A DNA stretch of 64,000 nt from Hafnia alvei (lineage in GTDB: Bacteria; Pseudomonadota; Gammaproteobacteria; Enterobacterales; Enterobacteriaceae), in assembly GCF_034424155.1 (NCBI RefSeq), contig NZ_CP139992.1:1876012-1940011 (forward strand), in the 5' to 3' direction. How positions within the stretch are numbered: the stretch's first letter is position 1; every line of letters begins with the position of its first letter. Below are positions 56,566-64,000 of this stretch, piece after piece. The position numbers and the translations under genes are program-made. The notes beneath the pieces are model-generated. The model saw nothing but the letters and a program-made list of their open reading frames with translations, was not told the DNA's origin and ran no database searches.

Positions 56566-56605
56566 GCAGCAAGAACATCATGGATGATTTTCTTGCTGCA
56601 TTTTG
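56566..56605 (+). terminator. Attenuator-type terminator after flp
   Basis: GCAGCAAGAA (56566-56575) pairs perfectly with TTCTTGCTGC (56590-56599) across a 14-base loop, followed by ATTTTGTTG. It lies between flp and tadV, so partial read-through would give far more pilin than machinery. Confidence 0.75.
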
Positions 56606-56652
56606 TTGTGCATTTTTCTAATAACCGAAGTGGAATAGGTGTGGAAATAGAC

Positions 56653-57090
56653 ATGGTGTGGTTAATCAAAGCTAATTTTATTGTCACCTGCATGATTTTG
56701 ATTTTTATTATGTGGCAGGACATTTTTTTTAGAAGGATCACACACACGAGTCTTGTATTACTCGCCATATCGCTATTGTCATTGATTCTTTTACAATCAC
56801 ATCTGCCAAATATTTTGTTTGGTCTTATCGCCTTAGTGGGAGGATTTACCCTTTTTGTTGCCCGCCTATGGGGTGGCGGTGATGCCAAGCTAGTAACCGT
56901 ATTAGCGCTCTCTTTTCAAAGCAACGCATTTTATGATTTCTTGTTTTTAACTGCGTTTATTGGCGGCATTGTCGCTATCGGCGGTCTTATTTTTTTTCGT
57001 AATAATTTACTAAGTCACGGCGTGCCATACGGTGTCGCTATCTCTTTGGCATTTATCCTTATTTACCCCGTGGCGTCTTTTTATTATTAA
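56653..57090 (+). CDS. tadV: TadV/CpaA, prepilin peptidase
   Basis: Inner-membrane aspartic peptidase that cleaves Flp prepilin. It is 145 residues with about four helices. The two catalytic Asp are in IMWQDIFFRRIT and WGGGDAKL (GxGD motif). I chose ATG 56653 (GGA about seven bases upstream); ATG 56584 falls in the loop of the flp terminator and has no binding site, and would add 23 residues. Confidence 0.87.
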   Translation: MVWLIKANFIVTCMILIFIMWQDIFFRRITHTSLVLLAISLLSLILLQSHLPNILFGLIALVGGFTLFVARLWGGGDAKLVTVLALSFQSNAFYDFLFLTAFIGGIVAIGGLIFFRNNLLSHGVPYGVAISLAFILIYPVASFYY

Positions 57091-57109
57091 TCCTGCTTAG
57101 GACATCTTA

Positions 57110-57931
57110 ATGAACCATCGCATGCTTTTTTTTCTTTCAATAATCGTTATTGCAGTCGGCATCGCCGGCATTTTTGTGCAAAAGAAAACGCCAGAGGTTA
57201 CTGAGGTAAAGCCTGTGCCTCAAGCAAGCCATACCATCATGGTTGCGGAAGCGATAAGGGAACTAAAACCTTATGACATCTTAAATCGTGATGATTACAA
57301 AATAACGTCGATTGAGATCTCCAAAGAAAGCAAAGATCGCCGTGATATTTCCTCATTAGATAACGGAGATCTTCAGGGATACTTAATTAGGCATAATATT
57401 TCAAAAGGCAGCATTATTTTACCTGAAATGGTGGAATCACCAACGAGTCCAACCTTCTCAGCTCATTCACTGAGAAGCAATGAGACGCCATACAGCTATA
57501 AAATTAAACCGGAGGATGAATATCTACTTTCCTCTCTTTCCATTGGGGATGAAGTTTCACTCTACATCCGATTAGTTGAGGTGGATAAAAGTAAAAAAAA
57601 TAATGTCGGTCTGGTAACGGAAGGCAGTAATAGCCCTGACAAAAATATGAAGCGCTATGCGATTAGTCGCGTAATGGGGCCTATCTCTATCGTAGATATT
57701 AAAAAGGCGCCTAAAGCAGTGACTAAGAGTTATAGCGGTGATGATTCGGTGGGAACGGTGGTATTGAGATTAGACGCGCAGCAGTTGGCCGAACTCAAAG
57801 TCGTAGAAAAAGCTGGTGAAATCTTATTATTCCCGTTCGATCAGTATGAGGACGAGAACAACCAAAAAATAAGAATGGATGAAGTATTGCCCCAATTTAA
57901 TTCCGTTAAAGAGTTGAGAGGTGGAGAGTGA
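57110..57931 (+). CDS. rcpC: RcpC/CpaB, Tad pilus assembly protein
   Basis: Periplasmic protein of 273 residues anchored by an N-terminal helix (FFLSIIVIAVGIAGIFV). A SAF domain follows (IMVAEAIRELKPYDILNRDDYK and GYLIRHNISKGSIILPEMV), then the RcpC-specific region. It is needed with the secretin for pilus extrusion in other species. TTAGGA precedes ATG 57110, and its end overlaps rcpA by GTGA. Confidence 0.9.
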   Translation: MNHRMLFFLSIIVIAVGIAGIFVQKKTPEVTEVKPVPQASHTIMVAEAIRELKPYDILNRDDYKITSIEISKESKDRRDISSLDNGDLQGYLIRHNISKGSIILPEMVESPTSPTFSAHSLRSNETPYSYKIKPEDEYLLSSLSIGDEVSLYIRLVEVDKSKKNNVGLVTEGSNSPDKNMKRYAISRVMGPISIVDIKKAPKAVTKSYSGDDSVGTVVLRLDAQQLAELKVVEKAGEILLFPFDQYEDENNQKIRMDEVLPQFNSVKELRGGE

Positions 57932-59337
57932 GTTTTTGTTTAGCGAAGCAGCAAGGTCAGCGTCAAAAAATAGGGCGAGTCCGAGCCAATATCGGTGCGT
58001 TATGGCTACTGGGTATGACGGGATTATTTCTCTCTTATTATGTGCATGCTCAAGAAGTCTACATGGAAGCCGGAGAGTCACAGGTTATTCAGGTTGATGG
58101 AAATATTGACACTATTTTTATCTCTGCTCCCAAAGTAGCCGACTATGAAATTATTGGCGAGCGTGGCGTCATGGTTTATGCCAAAAGCGACGGCCAAACC
58201 GATCTCATTGCTTTTGACAAAAATGGTGACCAGCTCATTAAAACTACGTTGGTGGTTGATCCCGTTTTAAGCGCGGTGCAAAAAAAGGTGGGGCAGTTGG
58301 TGCCGGATAGCCAAATTTCGATTCAGAAAGTGGGTAAAACCTACATTCTTAGCGGAACCGTGCCCACAGAAGAAGACCGCGACCGTGTTTATCAAATTGT
58401 GGGTGAAGGCGTGGGCGCTAAACGCACGGCGAATAAAAAAGATGTGCCAAGCATGAGCGGTGGCAGCGGTGGCGGAGGTGAAAGCAACAATGCCTGGCTT
58501 GATGAGGTGGTGTATCAGGAAGTGATCAACAAGTTGAAGCTGCCGATCACAAATCAGGTCAACGTAAAGCTTTCGGTCGTTGAGGTGACCAAGACATTCA
58601 GCGACAACGTGGGCATTGATTGGGGAACCATCAGCGGCACCGGCGGCAATATTACGCCCGGCACGTTTCGCTTTGTGAAATTCAACGCCGACACGCTGAG
58701 CTCTCTGGTGCATGCCATCAGCAACGACTCGGTGGCTCGCGTGCTGGCTGAGCCGAATCTTTCCGTATTGTCGGGTGAGTCCGCTGAGTTTCTGGTCGGA
58801 GGCGAAGTACCGGTGGTCACCAGCTCTGCCAATGGTTCCAATGTCCAATACAAGGATTTTGGTATCAAGCTGAACGTGGGCGCTAAAGTCAGCAGCAGCA
58901 AGCGCATCCGTGTAACGCTGGGGGAAGAGGTTAGCAACGTGGATAGCACCTACAGCACCAACGCCGGTGACTCGTTTCCTGCATTCCAAACGCGTCGTGC
59001 AAAAACCACCGTTGAGCTTGCCGACGGAGAAAGTTTCCTACTCGGCGGCCTTATTAGCAACAACGAGCGCGAAGATTTATCTCGCTTACCATTTATTGGG
59101 GATGTGCCGATTCTCGGGGCGCTGTTTAGAAATGCCAAAACCGAGCGTACGCGCGGCGAGCTGGTGGTGGTAGCCACTGTTAATCTCGTTAAACCCGTCA
59201 CCATGCGCGATATCGTTTTGCCTGATTTTCAACGTACCTCAACGCTGGCTCGTTTTATGAATTTCGAGGGGATTAGCAATCTACGCGATCGAAAACTGGC
59301 TGAAGGATTTGTGGAGCAGGGAGGATTTATTAAATGA
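57928..59337 (+). CDS. rcpA: RcpA/CpaC, Tad outer-membrane secretin
   Basis: Forms the outer-membrane pore for the pilus. It is 469 residues from a GTG start with GGTGGAGA directly upstream. The signal peptide is long and ends near YYVHA. Then come a pilus/BON-like N-domain (VDGNIDTIFISAPKVADYEII, LSGTVPTEEDRDRV) and the secretin domain (RVLAEPNLSVLSGESAEFLVGGEVPV and GESFLLGGLISNNEREDLSRLPFIGDVPILG). A Gly/Ser-rich insert (SGGSGGGGES) lies at about 176-186. It overlaps genes on both sides. Confidence 0.94.
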   Translation: MSFCLAKQQGQRQKIGRVRANIGALWLLGMTGLFLSYYVHAQEVYMEAGESQVIQVDGNIDTIFISAPKVADYEIIGERGVMVYAKSDGQTDLIAFDKNGDQLIKTTLVVDPVLSAVQKKVGQLVPDSQISIQKVGKTYILSGTVPTEEDRDRVYQIVGEGVGAKRTANKKDVPSMSGGSGGGGESNNAWLDEVVYQEVINKLKLPITNQVNVKLSVVEVTKTFSDNVGIDWGTISGTGGNITPGTFRFVKFNADTLSSLVHAISNDSVARVLAEPNLSVLSGESAEFLVGGEVPVVTSSANGSNVQYKDFGIKLNVGAKVSSSKRIRVTLGEEVSNVDSTYSTNAGDSFPAFQTRRAKTTVELADGESFLLGGLISNNEREDLSRLPFIGDVPILGALFRNAKTERTRGELVVVATVNLVKPVTMRDIVLPDFQRTSTLARFMNFEGISNLRDRKLAEGFVEQGGFIK

Positions 59338-59828
59338 GGATCTCACATCTATTTCATGGCGTGCTTTTATTCATGACGCTGGCATCGTTTTCCGGTTGGG
59401 CTAGCCAATTAGAAAAGCACGGCTCACCACAAATAACCGAACAGATCATCGCACTGACTGCAAGCGATCAAATTTCTAAAGAAATTGCGATTGGGAAAAT
59501 TTTTAATCAGGCCAGCGGTGGGTTTAACGGCTATATCCGCCTTGAATGGTTTGATGATGATTTTTCGGCTACGGCTAAGCAGGTGAGGCAAGACCTGATT
59601 GCCAAAGGCATCACGCCTGAGAGGATCACTTTATCCTATCAGGGCGGCGGCTATCGCACTCAAGAAACCTCGGGGATTCAGGTGCATATTCAAAAAATCA
59701 TTCTGCGTTTACCCGAGTGTCGGTATATGACACAGAATTATAAGTTTGATCTTTATGACGATACGGGATGTGCCATTAACAACAATCTCGCTTCCTCATT
59801 GGTTAGCCCATACAAATATTATTTCTGA
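59334..59828 (+). CDS. CpaD/RcpB-like pilus assembly protein
   Basis: Exported protein of 164 residues with a signal peptide ending GWA. The C-terminal stretch ECRYMTQNYKFDLYDDTGCAINNNLASSLVSP has two Cys and the Asn-rich pattern of the CpaD family. CpaD/RcpB proteins support the secretin in the outer membrane. There is no lipobox, although several homologues are lipoproteins. It overlaps rcpA by ATGA. Confidence 0.8.
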   Translation: MRISHLFHGVLLFMTLASFSGWASQLEKHGSPQITEQIIALTASDQISKEIAIGKIFNQASGGFNGYIRLEWFDDDFSATAKQVRQDLIAKGITPERITLSYQGGGYRTQETSGIQVHIQKIILRLPECRYMTQNYKFDLYDDTGCAINNNLASSLVSPYKYYF

Positions 59829-59840
59829 GGAAGAGCAAAA

Positions 59841-60968
59841 ATGCTGTTATTCCCACAAAAGGACGATGCTAAATCAGCGCAAAATGAGAAGGCATTTTAT
59901 GTTTTATCCTCGCGCAAGGTCATTAATGAAGAACTAAGCCAATTACTACGATTAGCCGGTTTTAATCAGGTCACCAGCGTCCTGCAAGATTTAGATTCGA
60001 GCCATAATCTTGCTATTTCTGAAAAAGACTATGGCATCGTTATTGATATAGGCCGCCAAGAATATATCGATAATATTGTGCCCGCTATTTTAGCCATGGT
60101 GCCACGAGGCGTATGGTGCTGCGTAGTCGGTGACAGCGATTCAATCATGCTGGCACAAGCCTTCTTGCGTGATGGCATCCAATATTTCAATTTGAACTCT
60201 CAGCGTGAGCTTTTTGTTCAGTCGGCTATTTCGAGCACCAATCTGAAATCAACGCGCTGGGCGGTAAGCATTAGTATATTGGGCTGTAAAGGTGGGGTTG
60301 GAAATAGCTCTATTGCCTACCAGACCATCAGCAATATTGTGCAGGCCAAAGAAATGCCGTCGCTCTTTGTTCAGGGCGCGACCGGTTCGCGCGACCTTGA
60401 TTTGCTTACCGGCAAAAAAATGGTGCAAGAAATTGTGGCTGGACAAAAGAATCTTGATCTTATGAGCAGCAGTAGCTCGCTCTATCCCGATCTCTCGTTA
60501 GATGGCTTCCAAAAATATAACTTTGTGCTGTTTGAAGAGGCTATTAATACCGCCAACAAAGAGACGCTACGCCAGTTGGTTGAAAGCTCATCCTGTTTGG
60601 TTTTAGTTATGGATCGCTCAATGGCGTCAGTGCGGGTTGCGCGCGGCATGATTGAAGTGGTTGAGTCGCTTAATCGCTCTCAGCTCGCACCGCGTAGGCT
60701 ATTTATATGCCTCAACGACAGCCGCCCATTCAGTATGAATATGCTGAGTATTGAAGATCTGCAATCGCTATTAGGGCGACCGTTGGATGTGGTATTTCCC
60801 TATAACAAACAAAAAGACGGTATCACGCGTTTCGTTGGGCTAAATCGAAAAATTGCGCCTATCGACCAGCTCACTCGCTTAATTCTCGGCGGGGCACCTA
60901 TCCATAAGGGATCGCTCATCAATCGCTTGATGAAGAATGGGCGTTTGAAAAAAAATCAGGTGGCGTAA
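59841..60968 (+). CDS. tadZ: TadZ/CpaE, pilus localisation ATPase with altered P-loop
   Basis: ParA/MinD-like protein of 375 residues that places the Tad machine at the pole. The N-terminal 130 residues form a receiver-like domain. The deviant Walker A motif reads CKGGVGNSS (K150 to S157): the signature Lys is kept but the P-loop Lys is Asn155, so ATP hydrolysis is doubtful. LVMDRSMASVRVARGMIEVVE follows. It abuts tadA directly, with no gap. Confidence 0.92.
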   Translation: MLLFPQKDDAKSAQNEKAFYVLSSRKVINEELSQLLRLAGFNQVTSVLQDLDSSHNLAISEKDYGIVIDIGRQEYIDNIVPAILAMVPRGVWCCVVGDSDSIMLAQAFLRDGIQYFNLNSQRELFVQSAISSTNLKSTRWAVSISILGCKGGVGNSSIAYQTISNIVQAKEMPSLFVQGATGSRDLDLLTGKKMVQEIVAGQKNLDLMSSSSSLYPDLSLDGFQKYNFVLFEEAINTANKETLRQLVESSSCLVLVMDRSMASVRVARGMIEVVESLNRSQLAPRRLFICLNDSRPFSMNMLSIEDLQSLLGRPLDVVFPYNKQKDGITRFVGLNRKIAPIDQLTRLILGGAPIHKGSLINRLMKNGRLKKNQVA

Positions 60969-62249
60969 ATGGATATCAGCGTTGAAATTCAAGAAGCACT
61001 ACGCGATGGCGTATTACAAAATATCGAAATTAACACGATTGAAGCATTAGTTGACGACCGTATTCAGCTATTAGCTGAAATGAATCGTGTATTAGAACGC
61101 GTGGCTGAACAGCAAAATATCTATTTAAATTCCCAAAACCAAAATAGTTTTGCTGAAATGATGGCGGATGAAATCTTAGGGTACGGCCCATTAAGACCTT
61201 TGCTTGAAGATGAAACCGTCAGTGATATTTTGGTTAATGGGCCGGAGAATATTTATATTGAGCGAGCCGGTAAGTTGGAGCTCACAAAATGCCGTTTTAT
61301 TAATAATAATCAATTAACAGATATCGCCAAGCGTCTGGTGCAAAAAGTGGGCCGCCGTCTTGATGAAGGACGGCCGCTGGTGGATGCCAGGTTACATGAC
61401 GGTAGCCGTTTAAACGTCGCGATCCCGCCCATTGCGTTAGATGGAACTTCTATCTCCATCCGTAAGTTTGGTAAAAGCAATATTGAACTGTCAGACCTTA
61501 TCCGCATGAATGCGATGAGCGGACAGATGGCTAATTTCCTGATCATTGCGGCGCGGTGTCGGGTCAATATTATCATTTCTGGCGGGACGGGCTCGGGGAA
61601 AACTACGCTGCTCAATGCACTGTCAAAGTATATCGATCCCAGCGAACGCATTATTACTATGGAAGATGCGGCAGAGCTACGCATGATGCAACCGCATGTT
61701 TTAAGAATGGAAACGCGCTTGGCGGGTGTGGAAAACACCGGCCAAATTACCATGCGAGCATTACTGATTAACTCACTCCGAATGCGTCCTGACCGCATTA
61801 TTGTTGGGGAGTGCCGTGGCGAAGAATCGTTTGAAATGCTTCAGGCCATGAATACCGGGCATGATGGGTCTATGTCAACGCTACATGCGAATAATCCTCG
61901 AGACGCAATTTCGCGTTTGGAAAATATGGTGATGATGGCAGGAATGAATATTCCTATGGAGTCAATTCGTCGAAATATTGTCTCGGCCATTAACATCGTT
62001 ATTCAAGTATCGAGATTAAATGATGGTAGCCGAAAAGTAATGAACATTAGTGAGGTTATGGGGATTGAAGGCGATCGCGTAATTCTGCAGGATATTTTTA
62101 CTTTTCAAAGCCAATCTGACCGTGATGAAAATGGAAAAATTAAAGGCGAGTTTATCAATCATGGCCTGTTAATGCGTTCAACGGTGATGCGCAATGCGGT
62201 GATGTTCAACGTGAGTGATGACCTAAAGCATATATTTGGTATGGAGTGA
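60969..62249 (+). CDS. tadA: TadA/CpaF, pilus assembly ATPase
   Basis: Secretion ATPase of 426 residues that powers pilus growth and possibly retraction. It has Walker A GGTGSGKTTLL (about 204-214), the Asp box ITMEDAAELRMMQPHV, Walker B RIIVGECRGEE (about 275-285) and the His box MSTLHANNPRDAISRLE. ATG 60969 follows the tadZ stop at once, so translation is coupled. tadB starts 3 bp after its stop. Confidence 0.96.
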   Translation: MDISVEIQEALRDGVLQNIEINTIEALVDDRIQLLAEMNRVLERVAEQQNIYLNSQNQNSFAEMMADEILGYGPLRPLLEDETVSDILVNGPENIYIERAGKLELTKCRFINNNQLTDIAKRLVQKVGRRLDEGRPLVDARLHDGSRLNVAIPPIALDGTSISIRKFGKSNIELSDLIRMNAMSGQMANFLIIAARCRVNIIISGGTGSGKTTLLNALSKYIDPSERIITMEDAAELRMMQPHVLRMETRLAGVENTGQITMRALLINSLRMRPDRIIVGECRGEESFEMLQAMNTGHDGSMSTLHANNPRDAISRLENMVMMAGMNIPMESIRRNIVSAINIVIQVSRLNDGSRKVMNISEVMGIEGDRVILQDIFTFQSQSDRDENGKIKGEFINHGLLMRSTVMRNAVMFNVSDDLKHIFGME

Positions 62250-62252
62250 GAA

Positions 62253-63125
62253 ATGTCGTTTCTGATTCTATTTATAGGTTTGGCAGTCTTTAGCCTTAAT
62301 TTTTATAACTGGCGAAAGCTGACCAAGATAGCTTCTAAAAGTACGTTTAATCCCAGACAGTCTCTGGTCTTTGGCTATATCAAAAATACGTGGCAAGAGT
62401 GGAAACTCTATGCGCTGGGAGATTACAGCCTGAAAGGCATGAAGGGCGGCATCATTGCTGTTTCGCTGCTGTTGGTATTGCTGTTTTTGAATGCTAATTG
62501 GCTACAGTTTGACGTGGCCTTTTTTCTACCCGTGGCGTTAATCGTGATGTTTATTGCACAGCTGCGAATTGGACGCAGCCTGCATCGACGCTATTTCGAA
62601 GATCGTTTTCCTGAAGTGCTATCGGTGGTGAATGCGGCGGTATCAGCGGGAAATAGTATTCATCAGGCGCTGCACCGTTGTGGTGAAGGCATTGATGGCG
62701 ACTTAGGCGCAACGTTTCATCGTATCGATCGGCGTTTAAATCTTGGAGAAGAACCCGAGCGTGTTTTTAATGATGCGTGGCAAAACTATCGCTATCGGGA
62801 GTTTTATTTCTTCGTGGTGGTGATGCTGGTAAGCCTGCAACACGGTGGGCAACTACGCACCTTAATTGGCCGATTATCTCGGATCGTGAATAACAGTAAA
62901 AATATGGCGCGGCGTAAATCAGCCATGACCTCAGAGGCCAGAACGTCGGCCAAAATAGTGGCATCTATTCCGTTGCTATTTTTCTGTGGCATGAAGTATT
63001 TCAGCCCGCAAAACTTTGATTTCGTGGTTCACGATCCCGTTGGTCGCCTGATCCTTTATTACGTCATTGCCAGTGAAGCCATTGGCATGATCATTATCTG
63101 GATCTTATTAAGAAGGGCGCTCTGA
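62253..63125 (+). CDS. tadB: TadB, Tad platform protein
   Basis: Inner-membrane GspF-like protein of 290 residues with one N-terminal helix, a pair of helices near 70-110 and two at the C-terminus. The cytoplasmic T2SF domain reads FPEVLSVVNAAVSAGNSIHQAL and VVMLVSLQHGGQLRTLIGRLS. It works with TadC as the base of the machine. The stop overlaps tadC as TGATG. Confidence 0.93.
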   Translation: MSFLILFIGLAVFSLNFYNWRKLTKIASKSTFNPRQSLVFGYIKNTWQEWKLYALGDYSLKGMKGGIIAVSLLLVLLFLNANWLQFDVAFFLPVALIVMFIAQLRIGRSLHRRYFEDRFPEVLSVVNAAVSAGNSIHQALHRCGEGIDGDLGATFHRIDRRLNLGEEPERVFNDAWQNYRYREFYFFVVVMLVSLQHGGQLRTLIGRLSRIVNNSKNMARRKSAMTSEARTSAKIVASIPLLFFCGMKYFSPQNFDFVVHDPVGRLILYYVIASEAIGMIIIWILLRRAL

Positions 63126-63964
63126 TGACGATGCTTTATTTAACGATGTTACTTCTCGGTATTTTGCTGGTGCTGATGGCTATACGCCAGCAGCAGCACT
63201 GGAAGAAACAGCGAGACATCATTGAGCCAAAAAAAGAGGGCAAACAGCAGAATCAGTTTTCCACTATCGACTATCGTGCATTGATTATTAGTAACAGCCC
63301 TTGGCTGACATTTCTCAATGAATTAGAGAAAAGCCTTCCCCTCAAAGCGCGTATTTGTGGCGCAATTGGCGGCGTATTGCTGGTTCTTACGGTTATCGGT
63401 GTGCTTTCTATCAGCATGAAAGCCTTAGCCATGATTATGTTGTTCGTATTCATGATTGTTTTAGTGCTACCGGCCATGATGCTGAATCCGGCGATTAATA
63501 CGCGTATCAAGCTAATGATGGATGCGCTGCCCTATTTTGTTGATTTGATCGCCGTTTGTGTTCAAGCAGGGATGACGGTGGAGAGTTCGGTGAAATTTAT
63601 TGCCGAACGCTCGGATGATTTGGACAAAAATTTGGCTGATTTAATGTCGCATCTCGTCAGGCGAGCCGAGGTGAGCGGTTTAGAGGAGGGACTCATGGAT
63701 CTTTACCGCTCAATGGACATGACTGAGATGCGTATGTTTTGTGCCACGTTGCAACAAAGTGTCCATTACGGAACCTCGTTGTATGAAAACCTGATGGAAC
63801 TCTCTAAAGACATTCGTGATATGCAGCTGCTGAGCTCGGAAGAAAAAATAGGCAAGCTGTCAGCCAAGATGAGCGTACCTCTTATTCTTTTTATTATGTT
63901 CCCGATTACTATTTTAATTGCCGCACCAGGTATTCTAAGGATTATGCAAAATGCACATTTCTAA
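63125..63964 (+). CDS. tadC: TadC, Tad platform protein
   Basis: Second GspF-like inner-membrane protein, 279 residues. The T2SF domain reads LPYFVDLIAVCVQAGMTVESSVKFIAE and TLQQSVHYGTSLYENLMELSKDIRDMQ, and the C-terminus is one helix (LILFIMFPITILIAAPGIL). It overlaps tadB by one base and the next gene by 14 bases. Confidence 0.93.
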   Translation: MTMLYLTMLLLGILLVLMAIRQQQHWKKQRDIIEPKKEGKQQNQFSTIDYRALIISNSPWLTFLNELEKSLPLKARICGAIGGVLLVLTVIGVLSISMKALAMIMLFVFMIVLVLPAMMLNPAINTRIKLMMDALPYFVDLIAVCVQAGMTVESSVKFIAERSDDLDKNLADLMSHLVRRAEVSGLEEGLMDLYRSMDMTEMRMFCATLQQSVHYGTSLYENLMELSKDIRDMQLLSSEEKIGKLSAKMSVPLILFIMFPITILIAAPGILRIMQNAHF

Positions 63965-64000
63965 AAAAATCACGATGGGACTTCTGTGTGTCGCCTTATT
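63951..64000 (+). CDS. Start of the next tad gene (probably tadD), cut by window end
   Basis: ATG 63951 opens MHISKKITMGLLCVALL in a frame different from tadC, which it overlaps by 14 bases. A basic start followed by a hydrophobic run is a signal peptide beginning. By position after tadC it is expected to be TadD, a TPR lipoprotein, but only 16 complete codons are visible. Confidence 0.55.
   Translation, partial: MHISKKITMGLLCVAL

Noticed and set aside
58267-58989. 240-codon minus-strand frame antisense to rcpA
   Set aside because: It is long only because of the base composition of the secretin gene; it has no domain pattern.

Overview
The window is a chromosomal segment of an enterobacterium. 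About two thirds of its genes are close matches, gene for gene, to Escherichia coli and Salmonella proteins (RcnA, NfrAB, YbcH, MdtG, YecD, OpgE, UspC, FlhDC, Mot/Che, PhoH, ChaA, Mqo). The gene order is not that of E. coli, and several loci are absent from K-12 (tad pilus, hemin uptake, smvAR, an MgtE-type transporter with an M-box leader). From memory this mix fits Hafnia or a relative (Hafniaceae), but no marker in the window proves the genus. I see no rRNA, tRNA, insertion sequence, prophage or CRISPR array.

Layout. 1-7240: the end of a Ni/Co exporter (rcnA), then the nfrB-nfrA-ybcH operon for a c-di-GMP-controlled surface glycan, preceded by a leader with a terminator-like hairpin. 7241-20657: housekeeping and stress genes (a BrnQ carrier, mdtG, yecD, a DUF2461 protein, a membrane diguanylate cyclase, opgE, a second PBP3/FtsI, yjjA, an esterase, yjdJ-yjdI, uspC). 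A very small membrane-protein gene with a good ribosome binding site lies upstream of brnQ. 20658-34222: motility and chemotaxis. A 1.1-kb regulatory region precedes flhDC, followed by motAB-cheAW and tsr-MCP-cheRBYZ.

34312-43815: an NsrR-like Rrf2 regulator, PhoB-controlled phoH with an ORF in its leader, a DMT transporter, chaA, a DedA protein, and a Fur-controlled hemin cluster (receptor, HmuT, HutX, HmuU) without its ATPase. 44074-54888: ygbA, a second DedA protein, the divergent smvA/smvR pair, the MgtE-type transporter behind an M-box riboswitch, a lipoprotein, two aldo-keto reductases, mqo and an S12-family serine hydrolase. 55499-64000: a tad/flp pilus locus with a membrane-anchored winged-helix regulator at its head, cut by the window end inside the gene after tadC.

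Common threads are surface behaviour (swimming, Tad pili, Nfr glycan, c-di-GMP) and metal or stress responses (Ni/Co, Mg, Fe/heme, phosphate, NO, biocides). The best leads for new biology are the 37-residue membrane protein at 7406-7519, the phoH leader ORF, the SSN-to-SSD change in the PBP3 paralogue, the ATPase-less hemin cluster, and the pilin attenuator plus altered TadZ P-loop in the tad locus.
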